From: Parabacteroides acidifaciens
Lineage (GTDB): Bacteria; Bacteroidota; Bacteroidia; Bacteroidales; Tannerellaceae
Length of the DNA: 54,473 nucleotides
Reading direction: 5' to 3'
NCBI RefSeq assembly: GCF_003363715.1
Contig: NZ_QREV01000032.1
Coordinates: forward strand, 1 to 54,473
The first letter of the stretch is position 1; each line of letters opens with the position of its first letter. Positions 17,596-25,529 of this stretch are shown one piece after another. The position numbers and the translations under genes were made by a program. The notes under the pieces are model-generated. The model had not been told where the DNA came from. It did not search any database and saw nothing but the letters and a program-made list of their open reading frames with translations.

Positions 17596-18711
17596 ATGAA
17601 GTACATTATTCAGTTTTTTGCGGCTATATGCCTGTTTATGTTTTCCGTACAATCTGTGAGTGCGCAGAAAGATTATTTTAAGGACTTGCCTGCGGAGTGT
17701 TCTCCTCAAAAAGTCGGAACGATTTTAAGCCAGCGTTTTATTCCTTCCAAACATATGTTGCATGGAGGCAAATGGATTCATTATGCCGAGGTTTGCACCT
17801 GGTACGGTGCGTTAAGATATGCAGAGGCGGCTGGAGATAAAAAGCTGGTGAAACAACTTCAGGATCGTTTTGATTTACTTTTTACGACAGAAAAAGCATA
17901 TCAGCCTATCATGAACCATGTGGATTTGAATATGTTCGGATGTCTGCCTCTTGAATTTTATAAAGTGACGAACGATAAAAAGTATCTGGAACTCGGTATG
18001 CCGTATGCCGATACGCAATGGACTTTGCCGGCCGGTGCTACACCGGAAGAAAAAGCTTGGGCCGACAAAGGTTTATCCTGGCAAACCCGCCTCTGGATTG
18101 ATGATATGTTTATGATTACGATCGTTCAGGCACAAGCCTACCATGCAACCGGTAAACGTGAATATATAGACCGTGCAGCAAAAGAAATGGTTGTTTATCT
18201 GAATGAATTACAGCGTCCGAACGGACTGTTCTATCATGCTCCCGATGTCCCTTATTTTTGGGCCAGAGGCAATGGATGGATGGCTGCCGGCATGGCAGAG
18301 TTGTTACTGTCTACTCCGAAAGACAATCCGGATCGTGCCCGGATTCTGGAAGGATACCGGTTGATGATGAAAAATCTGAAAGATTACCAGAGTGAAAGTG
18401 GTATGTGGAATCAATTGGTTGATAAGGCAGATTGTTGGCCGGAAACATCCGGTTCGGCTATGTTTACATACGCTATGATTATGGGCGTGAAAAAAGGTTG
18501 GCTGGATGCTGCGGAATATGGTCCGGTGGCCCGGAAAGCCTGGATTGCTTTAGTCCCCTATATCAATAAGGATGGCGACGTGGAAGAGGTTTGCGTAGGA
18601 ACGAACAAGCAGAATGATCTCCAATATTATTATGATCGTCCCCGCGTTGCAGGTGATTTTCACGGACAGGCTCCGATGTTGTGGTGTACATATGCTTTGT
18701 TATGTGAGTAA
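17596..18711 (+). CDS. Glycoside hydrolase family 88/105, unsaturated uronyl hydrolase
   Basis: A 371-residue secreted enzyme (signal peptide ~1-23, ending VSAQ) with an (alpha/alpha)6-barrel. Family-typical motifs are MNHVDLNMFGCLPLEFYK, SWQTRLWIDDMFM (the Asp in WIDDMFM is the expected catalytic or substrate-binding residue) and YFWARGNGWMAAGMAELL. Enzymes of this group hydrolyse the unsaturated uronic acid left at the non-reducing end by a polysaccharide lyase; GH105 members act on rhamnogalacturonan fragments. No lyase gene is present in the window. The stop lies four bases from that of the convergent MFS gene, with no intervening terminator. Confidence 0.9.
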   Translation: MKYIIQFFAAICLFMFSVQSVSAQKDYFKDLPAECSPQKVGTILSQRFIPSKHMLHGGKWIHYAEVCTWYGALRYAEAAGDKKLVKQLQDRFDLLFTTEKAYQPIMNHVDLNMFGCLPLEFYKVTNDKKYLELGMPYADTQWTLPAGATPEEKAWADKGLSWQTRLWIDDMFMITIVQAQAYHATGKREYIDRAAKEMVVYLNELQRPNGLFYHAPDVPYFWARGNGWMAAGMAELLLSTPKDNPDRARILEGYRLMMKNLKDYQSESGMWNQLVDKADCWPETSGSAMFTYAMIMGVKKGWLDAAEYGPVARKAWIALVPYINKDGDVEEVCVGTNKQNDLQYYYDRPRVAGDFHGQAPMLWCTYALLCE

Positions 18712-18715
18712 AAAA

Positions 18716-19879
18716 TTATCCCTCTTCCGTTTTCCCAAACTGCAACCCGAGGAAGAGCGCGCCCGGTACCAGGATAATTCCTGCTGAAACCAGCAGGGCA
18801 ATCCGGAGCGAGTACATATCATTCAGCCAACCGATAAAGGGGGCGATAGCAGCGAACATCAGGCGGATAATGAAGTTACGGATGGAAAGCACTGTCGCTC
18901 TCATGTCGGAAAAGGTCATTTGGTTGATGTAGCCTTTCAGGATCGGAGTGGCGAAACCACGGAAAACGTAGAAGACGAGCAGGATGGCAAGTCCGGCGTA
19001 TGTCAGGTTGAAGGCAAGCGAAACATAACCGCCTACGATCACGACAAGGATCAGGATTCCCATCTTGCGCGGCCCGAAATAGCGGTCTACCCGATCCGAC
19101 CAGAGGGCAGCCAGGCCGACTGTCAGGTTCAGGACCGTCCAGATGATGCCATACCAGGATATAGGGGTTTTCAGATACATCAATACCGGCTGTACGAACC
19201 AGGCCATTGTCAGTGTTGCCGCCCCGATGATTCCGGAAAACATGATGTTGTAGCAAAGTTTTTTATTTGTGACCAACGAATATTTAATGATTCGCATAAT
19301 CTCATTGACCGGATTTTGGATCTTGTTCGAACGGTTGACCTCCCTCAGTGCAAATGCCGCCGGAATACCCGTAAAGGCAATAACGGCCTGTGCGTAAAAA
19401 GGAAAACGAAGCGAATAAGCAGCTAACAGCCCGCCGAATATGCCGGCAACGGCCTCTGCAAAATTGCCGATCATCGTGATGCGTCCTTCATACCGGAGAT
19501 ATAAGTTCTCTTTTTTATATTGGGCGGTTGTGTCGTACAACAAAGCCGAATCGGCACCGTTCACCAATGTTTGTCCGGTTCCCAACAGTAATTCGGCAAA
19601 AAGAAATGCGGTGAAAGTGGAGGTAAAGGAATAGCATAAGTACCCGAAAAAGAAAAGGATACACCCCAATATCAAACATTTGCGCCGTCCCCATACGTCA
19701 GCCAGGTAACCGGAAGGAATCTCTAACGCCACAGCCGCTACCGAATAGACACTTTTCAGAATAAACACATCCTGCAATCCTAATCCATGTTTTTCATAGA
19801 AAAGCACGATGATAGGCATGACCAATGTAAACCATTTGGAGAGTTTAATCAGATAGAGCGCCAGTATATTCCGTTTCAT
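18716..19879 (-). CDS. MFS transporter
   Basis: A 387-residue major facilitator superfamily permease with about 12 hydrophobic helices. The cytoplasmic loop 2-3 motif A appears as GYLADVWGRRKCLILG (~57-72), and the C-half has a related SDRVDRYFGPRKMG. It is somewhat short but complete. The substrate cannot be predicted, and proton-driven export or uptake are both possible. The ATG at 19879 is preceded by TACCTTTG with only five bases between, so the message may be leaderless. It converges with the GH88/GH105 gene (four bases between stops), so convergent read-through is possible. Confidence 0.9.
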   Translation of the reverse strand: MKRNILALYLIKLSKWFTLVMPIIVLFYEKHGLGLQDVFILKSVYSVAAVALEIPSGYLADVWGRRKCLILGCILFFFGYLCYSFTSTFTAFLFAELLLGTGQTLVNGADSALLYDTTAQYKKENLYLRYEGRITMIGNFAEAVAGIFGGLLAAYSLRFPFYAQAVIAFTGIPAAFALREVNRSNKIQNPVNEIMRIIKYSLVTNKKLCYNIMFSGIIGAATLTMAWFVQPVLMYLKTPISWYGIIWTVLNLTVGLAALWSDRVDRYFGPRKMGILILVVIVGGYVSLAFNLTYAGLAILLVFYVFRGFATPILKGYINQMTFSDMRATVLSIRNFIIRLMFAAIAPFIGWLNDMYSLRIALLVSAGIILVPGALFLGLQFGKTEEG

Positions 19880-19884
19880 GCCTG

Positions 19885-19892
19885 CAAAGGTA
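19885..19892 (-). promoter_or_regulatory. -7 box of the MFS gene, predicting a near-leaderless mRNA
   Basis: TACCTTTG on the minus strand fits TAnnTTTG. Its last base is five bases before the ATG, so transcription should begin at or next to the start codon. TTTG is found 17 bases upstream (slightly short) as a possible -33 box. Confidence 0.5.
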
Positions 19893-19914
19893 CGAAATGC
19901 AAATTAAAACAAAA

Positions 19915-20424
19915 TACAATAACCCCCATTTCAGCCGTTTTTCTATTTCGTCCGAAATTCTGATCGGTTTTGGATTGACTTTTTTCATGGTTTTGCCCTT
20001 TTTGTCTGACAACAGATGAAAGGAGGTGCCGAGGTTGTTCTGAAAAGCATGCAATTTGATTGCCGGAAACCGGAAAGGCCGGCAAAGTGATAAAGCTTAA
20101 CTCCCGGAGAATCGAATATTTGAAAATAAAACGGACGGCGTCCCAAATATCTCAAGGAAATTCAGGTGCTTTTTTGCCCTAAAGACGGTCCTCTTTTCCA
20201 TTACGACCGTCCAAATCGCCATTACGACCGTCCTAATCTTCGCGAGGTGCCGAGTGCACTACACATTAGCACGGTCACAATGGCAAAGAGGACGGTCATA
20301 ATTGTTGAAAACGCTCAAAAAAGGCGAAAAAGTCCCTTTTTGAGGTCCAAAAAGCGGATTAACATTTATTTTGTTTCGGATGTCTTTTGATCTTGAAAAA
20401 TACGTTTTATACAATAACCCCCCC
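19915..20424 (+). repeat. Interspersed ~510-bp element, copy B
   Basis: Bounded by TACAATAACCCCC (19915-19927) and TACAATAACCCC (20410-20421) as direct repeats; total 510 bases. Contains the shared CTTAACTCCCGGAGAATCGA motif at ~20097-20117 and the GACCGTC/GACGGTC inverted-repeat core at 20184-20304. The right arm (TTTTTGAGGTCCAAAAAGCG...CATTTATTTTGTTTCGGATG) matches copies C and D. It ends 17 bases before the first activator site of promoter P1. Confidence 0.85.
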
Positions 20425-20440
20425 TGCACAGGTGGGGATG

Positions 20441-20478
20441 TGTCAAATAATTAGACAGTGGTGTACAAATATTAGACA
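20441..20478 (+). promoter_or_regulatory. Paired activator-binding palindromes of promoter P1
   Basis: Two 17-bp sites, TGTCAAATAATTAGACA (20441-20457) and TGTACAAATATTAGACA (20462-20478), centred 21 bp apart (two helical turns). The nearer centre is 65 bp before the -24 GG. The same arrangement recurs at P2 and P3, and this spacing is typical of sites for a sigma-54 enhancer-binding protein. Confidence 0.8.
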
Positions 20479-20533
20479 GAATGGAAATTAAGGTTTATAT
20501 ATAAGTGTTTGCGTGTTAGCTGTTTATCTCTTT

Positions 20534-20548
20534 TGGCATGTTTTTTGA
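20534..20548 (+). promoter_or_regulatory. Sigma-54 (RpoN) promoter P1
   Basis: TGGCATG-TTTT-TTGA, matching TGGCACG-N4-TTGC with the -24 GG and -12 G separated by the obligatory 10 bases. Predicted start near 20560, 42 bases before the permease ATG at 20602. Confidence 0.8.
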
Positions 20549-20601
20549 TTGTTTTTCAATGGATATGGAATTAATGTCAAATCGATAAAAAACAAACTGA
20601 T

Positions 20602-22989
20602 ATGAAAAACCTGAATATCGCATTGCGTTCTCTTTTCAAAAAAGGCAGGAGTAACGGGATCAAGATTTTATCATTGGGGGTAGGGTTAGCAATGGGCTTG
20701 GTGCTGATCGCCAAAGTCTGTTTCGAGCTTTCCTATGATGATTTTTATCCGGATAGCGAGTGCATCTATCAGATACGGGAGAATGTCTCGATAGGTGAAA
20801 GGGTTATGGACGATCTGGACTATGTCAGTGGAGGCATTGCGCCGGGGATGAAACTTGAGATTCCGGGAGTGGTCGCTGCCACTCGTGGTTTTTCATTGGG
20901 CAATTCAGTGTTTTTCATGCCTGATAAGAATAAGTATAAAGCCGATTTCCTGCTGGTAGATGAATGCTTTTTCGATGTCCTGCCGCAAAAAGTGCTATCG
21001 GGAGATGCGAAGCAGATTCTTTCGAGACCCTTGTATGTGCTTGTATCCAAAAGTTTGGCCGAAAGGATAGGGGAGGGAAAAGACGTAACCGGTATGTCGT
21101 TTGAGTTGGCCTCTTACCCCGGTCGAGTAATCACGATTGGCGGTGTGTTTGAAGATGTTCCTGAAAATTCGCATTTAAAATATGATGTGCTTTTGTCGTT
21201 ATGTTCGTTTAAGGAAGTGATGGGTTGGAGTAATGAGAATGGCTGGTGGGGTGGAGATAGCTATCATGGGTATGTTAAAGTTCAGCCGGGAGCCGATCAG
21301 GAGGCATTGGAGGCTGAAATGGCCAAGATGTTGGAACGCCACGTTCCTTCCGCGAAGTTGAAAGAGATGGGAATGACTTATCGTTTATCCTTAAAACCCC
21401 TTAAAGAGGTCTATGCAACCTCTTCGGCTGTAAAGGGGATGGCGGTTATGTTGTCATTGATTGCTTTTGCCATTTTGTTTGCGGCTTTGATGAATTATAT
21501 CCTACTGATGGTCTCTTCATTAGTTGTCCGCTCTAAAGAGGTTGCCATTCATAAATGCTACGGTGCTTCCGGTAAAAACATATCGGGGATGATCTTTTCC
21601 GAAACGTTTGTGAACCTGTTTGCCTCCGTATTACTCTCTGCCTTATTGATACTTGCCCTTCGCGAAATGGTGGAGGAATTGTTGAAGGCTTCTTTGGGTG
21701 CTTTGTTTACCTGGCAGACGATTTTGTTACTGGTGGGTGTATGCCTGTTGGTCTTTCTCTTTGCCGGCCTGTTTCCTTCTTATTTGTTTTCCCGCGTACC
21801 GGTGGCGGTTGCTTTCCGGTCCTATACCGAATCGCGCCGGCTTTGGAAAAAAGGATTGCTGTTTGTCCAGTTTGTTGCCGTCGGTTTTTTGGTTACATTG
21901 CTGGCAATTATCGGTTTGCAGTATCAGAGGATGGTGACGGATGATCCCGGATATTCATACGATCGGGTTATATATGCGTCTCTTTCCGGAGTAGAGAGTT
22001 CTGCGGTCCGGATGGTTATGGATGAATTGGAGAAACTGCCGGAAGTGGAGGCGGTAGCGGCTTCAGACGACTTGCCGGTTTGGGGAGGGGCCGGAAATAT
22101 GATTTACCGGGACGGATCTGATGAGATCGCTTTGCATATTAGAGATCTGAGATATATGGATGCCGACTATATCCCGTTGATGGGTATAAAAGTAATAGAG
22201 GGAAAAGCCTTTGACCGCTCATACTCCGATTCGGCACGTATCGTAATGATCAGCCGGGCAACAGCGGAAAAATTGGTGTTGGTCCATGGGTGGAAGGATG
22301 GTGTAATCGGAAAAAAACTTCGTATAAGTGAACATAGTGACCCGAATGATCCGAATGGTTTTGAGGTTATCGGTGTCTATGATGAAGTGCGGGCCGGAGC
22401 GATCGACTCTTACCTTATGCCGCCGACGGTCTGGTTTTATTCAAGCAAGCCGGGTCATGTAGTTTCAATGAAATTGCACGGGAATGTTACGGTCGAGAAT
22501 ATGAAACTCATTGAGAATACCATTCAGAAGCTTCTTCCGGATAAAGATATTTCGGTAAACTCTTACGAAGCGAGTATCATCAATATGTATTCGGCTTCCC
22601 GGTTGTTCCGTAACTCCGTTATGCTGGGCGGCTTGGTTACTTTCCTGATCACTCTTGTCGGGCTGATCGGATATATTGCGGACGAAACGACCCGCCGTCG
22701 CAAAGAGATCGCGATCCGTAAAGTGAATGGTGCGACAGTAGCTAACATCATGGAGATTATATCAAAAGATATACTCTATATGGCTGTCCCGGCCGTGCTC
22801 TTAGGAGTCATGAGTTCTTATTGGATGGGGGAAAACTGGTTGCAACAGTTCTCCGAAAAGATACCGTTAAGCGTCTTTATCTTTGCGGGTTCTGCATTGG
22901 CAATTTGGCTGGTTGTCCTGGTTATGGTTGTAGCGCGTACCTGGAGTATTGCGAATGAGGACCCGGTGAAGAGTTTGAAGTCGGAATAG
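20602..22989 (+). CDS. ABC transporter permease, fused double MacB/FtsX type (permease 1)
   Basis: 795 residues. The order is TM1 (~22-42), periplasmic MacB_PCD domain (~43-275), three TMs of the first FtsX domain (~285-405), TM5 (~425-445), second periplasmic domain (~450-660) and three TMs of a second FtsX domain (~675-790). It is therefore two MacB-like halves in one chain, able to form a full permease on one ATPase dimer. Cytoplasmic coupling segments: RSKEVAIHKCYGASGKNI and RRRKEIAIRKVNGATVANI. It ends with the DPVKSLKSE tail shared by permeases 1-4. It is first in an operon driven by sigma-54 promoter P1 and shares it with permease 2. Likely role: mechanotransmission or extrusion of a peptide, lipid or drug across the envelope; substrate unknown. 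Confidence 0.9.
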   Translation: MKNLNIALRSLFKKGRSNGIKILSLGVGLAMGLVLIAKVCFELSYDDFYPDSECIYQIRENVSIGERVMDDLDYVSGGIAPGMKLEIPGVVAATRGFSLGNSVFFMPDKNKYKADFLLVDECFFDVLPQKVLSGDAKQILSRPLYVLVSKSLAERIGEGKDVTGMSFELASYPGRVITIGGVFEDVPENSHLKYDVLLSLCSFKEVMGWSNENGWWGGDSYHGYVKVQPGADQEALEAEMAKMLERHVPSAKLKEMGMTYRLSLKPLKEVYATSSAVKGMAVMLSLIAFAILFAALMNYILLMVSSLVVRSKEVAIHKCYGASGKNISGMIFSETFVNLFASVLLSALLILALREMVEELLKASLGALFTWQTILLLVGVCLLVFLFAGLFPSYLFSRVPVAVAFRSYTESRRLWKKGLLFVQFVAVGFLVTLLAIIGLQYQRMVTDDPGYSYDRVIYASLSGVESSAVRMVMDELEKLPEVEAVAASDDLPVWGGAGNMIYRDGSDEIALHIRDLRYMDADYIPLMGIKVIEGKAFDRSYSDSARIVMISRATAEKLVLVHGWKDGVIGKKLRISEHSDPNDPNGFEVIGVYDEVRAGAIDSYLMPPTVWFYSSKPGHVVSMKLHGNVTVENMKLIENTIQKLLPDKDISVNSYEASIINMYSASRLFRNSVMLGGLVTFLITLVGLIGYIADETTRRRKEIAIRKVNGATVANIMEIISKDILYMAVPAVLLGVMSSYWMGENWLQQFSEKIPLSVFIFAGSALAIWLVVLVMVVARTWSIANEDPVKSLKSE

Positions 22990-23011
22990 TATATATAAAA
23001 GGATAATAGAT

Positions 23012-25387
23012 ATGAGAAATTTGAATATAGCCATTCGCTCGCTTTTCAAGGGAGGAAGGCACAACATGATGAAGATTGTTTCGCTGAGCGTAGGCTTGTC
23101 GGTGGCTTTGGTCTTAATTGCCAAAATCTATTTTGAACAGTCGTACGATACTTTCTACCCGGATGCAGACCGGACTTATCAGATTTATGAAAATTATAGC
23201 CAAGATGGCAAGGAGTCGGATTATTATAATGTAAGCGGCGCTGTAGCTCCCGGTATGCTATATGAGGTACCCGGTGTGGAGGCTGCTACCCGCCTTACTT
23301 ATATCGGAGGGGATGAATCTTTGTTTTCAACCTCTGATAAAGAACGTTATTCGGCTCGTTTTATCATGATGGCGGATAGTAATGTGTTTGATCTGTTTCC
23401 GCGTCCTATCCTGTCCGGGAATCCGAAAAAAATATTGGCTAAACCCTGGTATGCGATGATTTCCCGCTCTTTGGCGGAAAAGATGGGCGGAATTGAGAAG
23501 GTCGAGGGGCTGACGATTATTCCCGATAATAATCCGGGAACGAAAGTGACGATCGGAGGCGTGTTCGAGGATATACCGGAGAACGCCAACCTGCGTTACG
23601 ATATGTTGGTTTCCATGACAGGAATGGATAAGGAGAGTTTGGAGAACTGGTTGGGTAACGATCGTTATAAAGGGTATGTACGCCTGGTGCCGGGCGTCAC
23701 TGCCGAAAGTCTTACGCCGGCCATACATGATATGGCGCTTCGCCATCAGAATGCGGAGGATATGAAGAGGTGGGGAATGGAACTGACCTATACATTGAAA
23801 CCGATTCTCGATTTGCATAAGAAATCAGGCGAGGTGAAAAGCATGGTCATGATGCTGGCTATCCTGGCCTTAGCCTTGTTGTTTACGGCTGTGATGAATT
23901 ATATCCTGATTGCTATTTCTTCGATTGTGAACCGGACGAAAGAGATTGCCGTACATAAATCGTATGGGGCTTCGGAAGGGAATATCCACAATATGATGAT
24001 GTCTGAAACACTGGTGCACATGGTTTGTTCGATCGTGTTGGCTGTCTTTTTGATTTTTCTGGGCAGGGATATGATACACGAATTGCTGGATGTTTCTGTC
24101 GAAGGATTGTTGTTCTCGAAAGGAGCGTTGATCCTGCTGGCGGTATGTGTGGTTGTTTTTCTGGTGACGGGTTTTGTGCCGGGAGCTTTGTTTGCACGTA
24201 TTCCGGTGGCAGCCGCTTTCCGTAATTTCCGTGAAAGCCGCCGTGTCTGGAAACTCGGCCTGTTGTTCCTACAGTTTATTGCAGCCGGTTTTTTGGTCAC
24301 GCTGCTTATCATTGTGGGGAGGCAGCACATGTTTATGGTGAACAGTAATCCCGGCTATTCTTATGACCGCCTGGCCTATTGCAGCATATCGGCGATCGAC
24401 TCGACGACTCGTTACAAGGTGTTGGACGAACTGATGCGCATCCCGGAAGTGGAGGCGGTGACGACATCGACCATATTGCCTTTTTGGGATAGTCTGGCCG
24501 GTAATAATATTGCTTTGCCCGAATCTGATAAAGAACTTTTTAATATCGCAGACCAGTATTGGTCCGGCAATGGTTTTCTGAAACTGATGGAGATTCCTGT
24601 CATCGAAGGACGTTCGTTTACGGAGAATATCCCGAAATCGGATGAAGTGATGGTTAACCGCGCTTTTGTCGAAAAGATGAAAGAGTTTACGGACTGGTCT
24701 GACGGCCCGGTCGGCAAATCCATTTATATTTCGGAACATGCCAATTATGATTCTAAGTTTTATACGATTTGCGGGGTGTATGAAAATTACCGTATCGGCT
24801 CACTTATCAGCCAGGACGATCGGCCTTCCGTATTGTTCTACCGGCAGCGGCCCCTGGATTACCTGCTGGTAAAATTCCATCAGATAACCCCGGATGCCGT
24901 TGCAAAAGTAAATGACAAGTTAGAGGAACTTATCCCGGATAAGGATATGAAGCTTTCGATTTATTCGGTCTCGATGGTAGAGCAGTACAGCAGTTCCCGG
25001 AAGTTCAGGGACCAGGTCCTGATCGGCGGCATTATCACGCTGCTTATCTCCATGATCGGATTGATCGGCTATACGAACGACGAGGTGAACCGTCGCCGTA
25101 AAGAGCTGGCTATCCGGAAGGTGAACGGGGCTACATTGAAAGATATACTGACTATGTTCCTGACCGATATTTTATGGCTCGCCCTGCCTGCTATCGTGTT
25201 AGGATGTATCATTACCTATTATGTCGCGGAACGCTGGCAAGAGCAGTTTATAGAAAAGATACCGCTCAGTCTCTGGATGTTTGTTTCCGGCGGGTTGTTT
25301 GTCTGCCTGGTTGTTATCGTGTGTATTGTCTATCGAACTTGGAATGCGGCGAACGATGATCCGGTGAATAGCCTGAAGTCGGAATAG
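23012..25387 (+). CDS. ABC transporter permease, fused double MacB/FtsX type (permease 2)
   Basis: 791 residues, same architecture as permease 1: TM1 (~20-42), periplasmic domain, three TMs (~280-400), TM5, second periplasmic domain, three TMs. Coupling segments are NRTKEIAVHKSYGASEGNI and RRRKELAIRKVNGATLKDI. It begins MRNLNIAIRSLFKGGRHNMMK, close to permeases 1 and 3, while the periplasmic loops diverge; this suggests duplication followed by ligand specialisation. It starts 22 bases after permease 1 and has no promoter of its own. The next gene's first activator palindrome begins at the base after its stop codon. Confidence 0.9.
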   Translation: MRNLNIAIRSLFKGGRHNMMKIVSLSVGLSVALVLIAKIYFEQSYDTFYPDADRTYQIYENYSQDGKESDYYNVSGAVAPGMLYEVPGVEAATRLTYIGGDESLFSTSDKERYSARFIMMADSNVFDLFPRPILSGNPKKILAKPWYAMISRSLAEKMGGIEKVEGLTIIPDNNPGTKVTIGGVFEDIPENANLRYDMLVSMTGMDKESLENWLGNDRYKGYVRLVPGVTAESLTPAIHDMALRHQNAEDMKRWGMELTYTLKPILDLHKKSGEVKSMVMMLAILALALLFTAVMNYILIAISSIVNRTKEIAVHKSYGASEGNIHNMMMSETLVHMVCSIVLAVFLIFLGRDMIHELLDVSVEGLLFSKGALILLAVCVVVFLVTGFVPGALFARIPVAAAFRNFRESRRVWKLGLLFLQFIAAGFLVTLLIIVGRQHMFMVNSNPGYSYDRLAYCSISAIDSTTRYKVLDELMRIPEVEAVTTSTILPFWDSLAGNNIALPESDKELFNIADQYWSGNGFLKLMEIPVIEGRSFTENIPKSDEVMVNRAFVEKMKEFTDWSDGPVGKSIYISEHANYDSKFYTICGVYENYRIGSLISQDDRPSVLFYRQRPLDYLLVKFHQITPDAVAKVNDKLEELIPDKDMKLSIYSVSMVEQYSSSRKFRDQVLIGGIITLLISMIGLIGYTNDEVNRRRKELAIRKVNGATLKDILTMFLTDILWLALPAIVLGCIITYYVAERWQEQFIEKIPLSLWMFVSGGLFVCLVVIVCIVYRTWNAANDDPVNSLKSE

Positions 25388-25425
25388 TGTCAAATATTTA
25401 TACACCATTGTCAAATAATTGGACA
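25388..25425 (+). promoter_or_regulatory. Paired activator-binding palindromes of promoter P2
   Basis: TGTCAAATATTTATACA (25388-25404) and TGTCAAATAATTGGACA (25409-25425), again 21 bp centre to centre and 65 bp from the -24 GG. The first site starts immediately after the stop codon of permease 2. Confidence 0.8.
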
Positions 25426-25480
25426 CTATTCGGGGATTAACTTATTTGTATATGTTTGTATTTTAGCATATTGCCTGTTT

Positions 25481-25495
25481 TGGCACGTTTTTTGA
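25481..25495 (+). promoter_or_regulatory. Sigma-54 (RpoN) promoter P2
   Basis: TGGCACG-TTTT-TTGA: a perfect -24 element and exact 10-base spacing to the -12 G. The predicted start, near 25506, leaves a 24-base leader to permease 3. Confidence 0.85.
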
Positions 25496-25529
25496 ACCTG
25501 TATGTTCAGAAAATAATAAAATACAAGAT

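Larger units (their letters stand above)
19880..20601. other. Intergenic region: repeat copy B plus sigma-54 promoter P1
   Basis: 722 bases without a supported gene. The MFS promoter is at its left end, repeat element copy B at 19915-20424, and the paired activator sites and sigma-54 promoter of the first permease operon at 20441-20548. Short reading frames inside the element are not conserved between copies. Confidence 0.75.

Noticed and set aside
19845-20085. Two overlapping 69-residue minus-strand frames upstream of the MFS gene (one containing MKKVNPKPIRISDEIEKRL).
   Set aside because: They cover repeat copy B and the MFS promoter, and copies C and D break the frame (for example KKSQSKIDQDFG then stop in D).
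20166-20390. 74-residue plus-strand frame in repeat copy B.
   Set aside because: Made of GACCGTC core units; disrupted in the other copies, no ribosome site.
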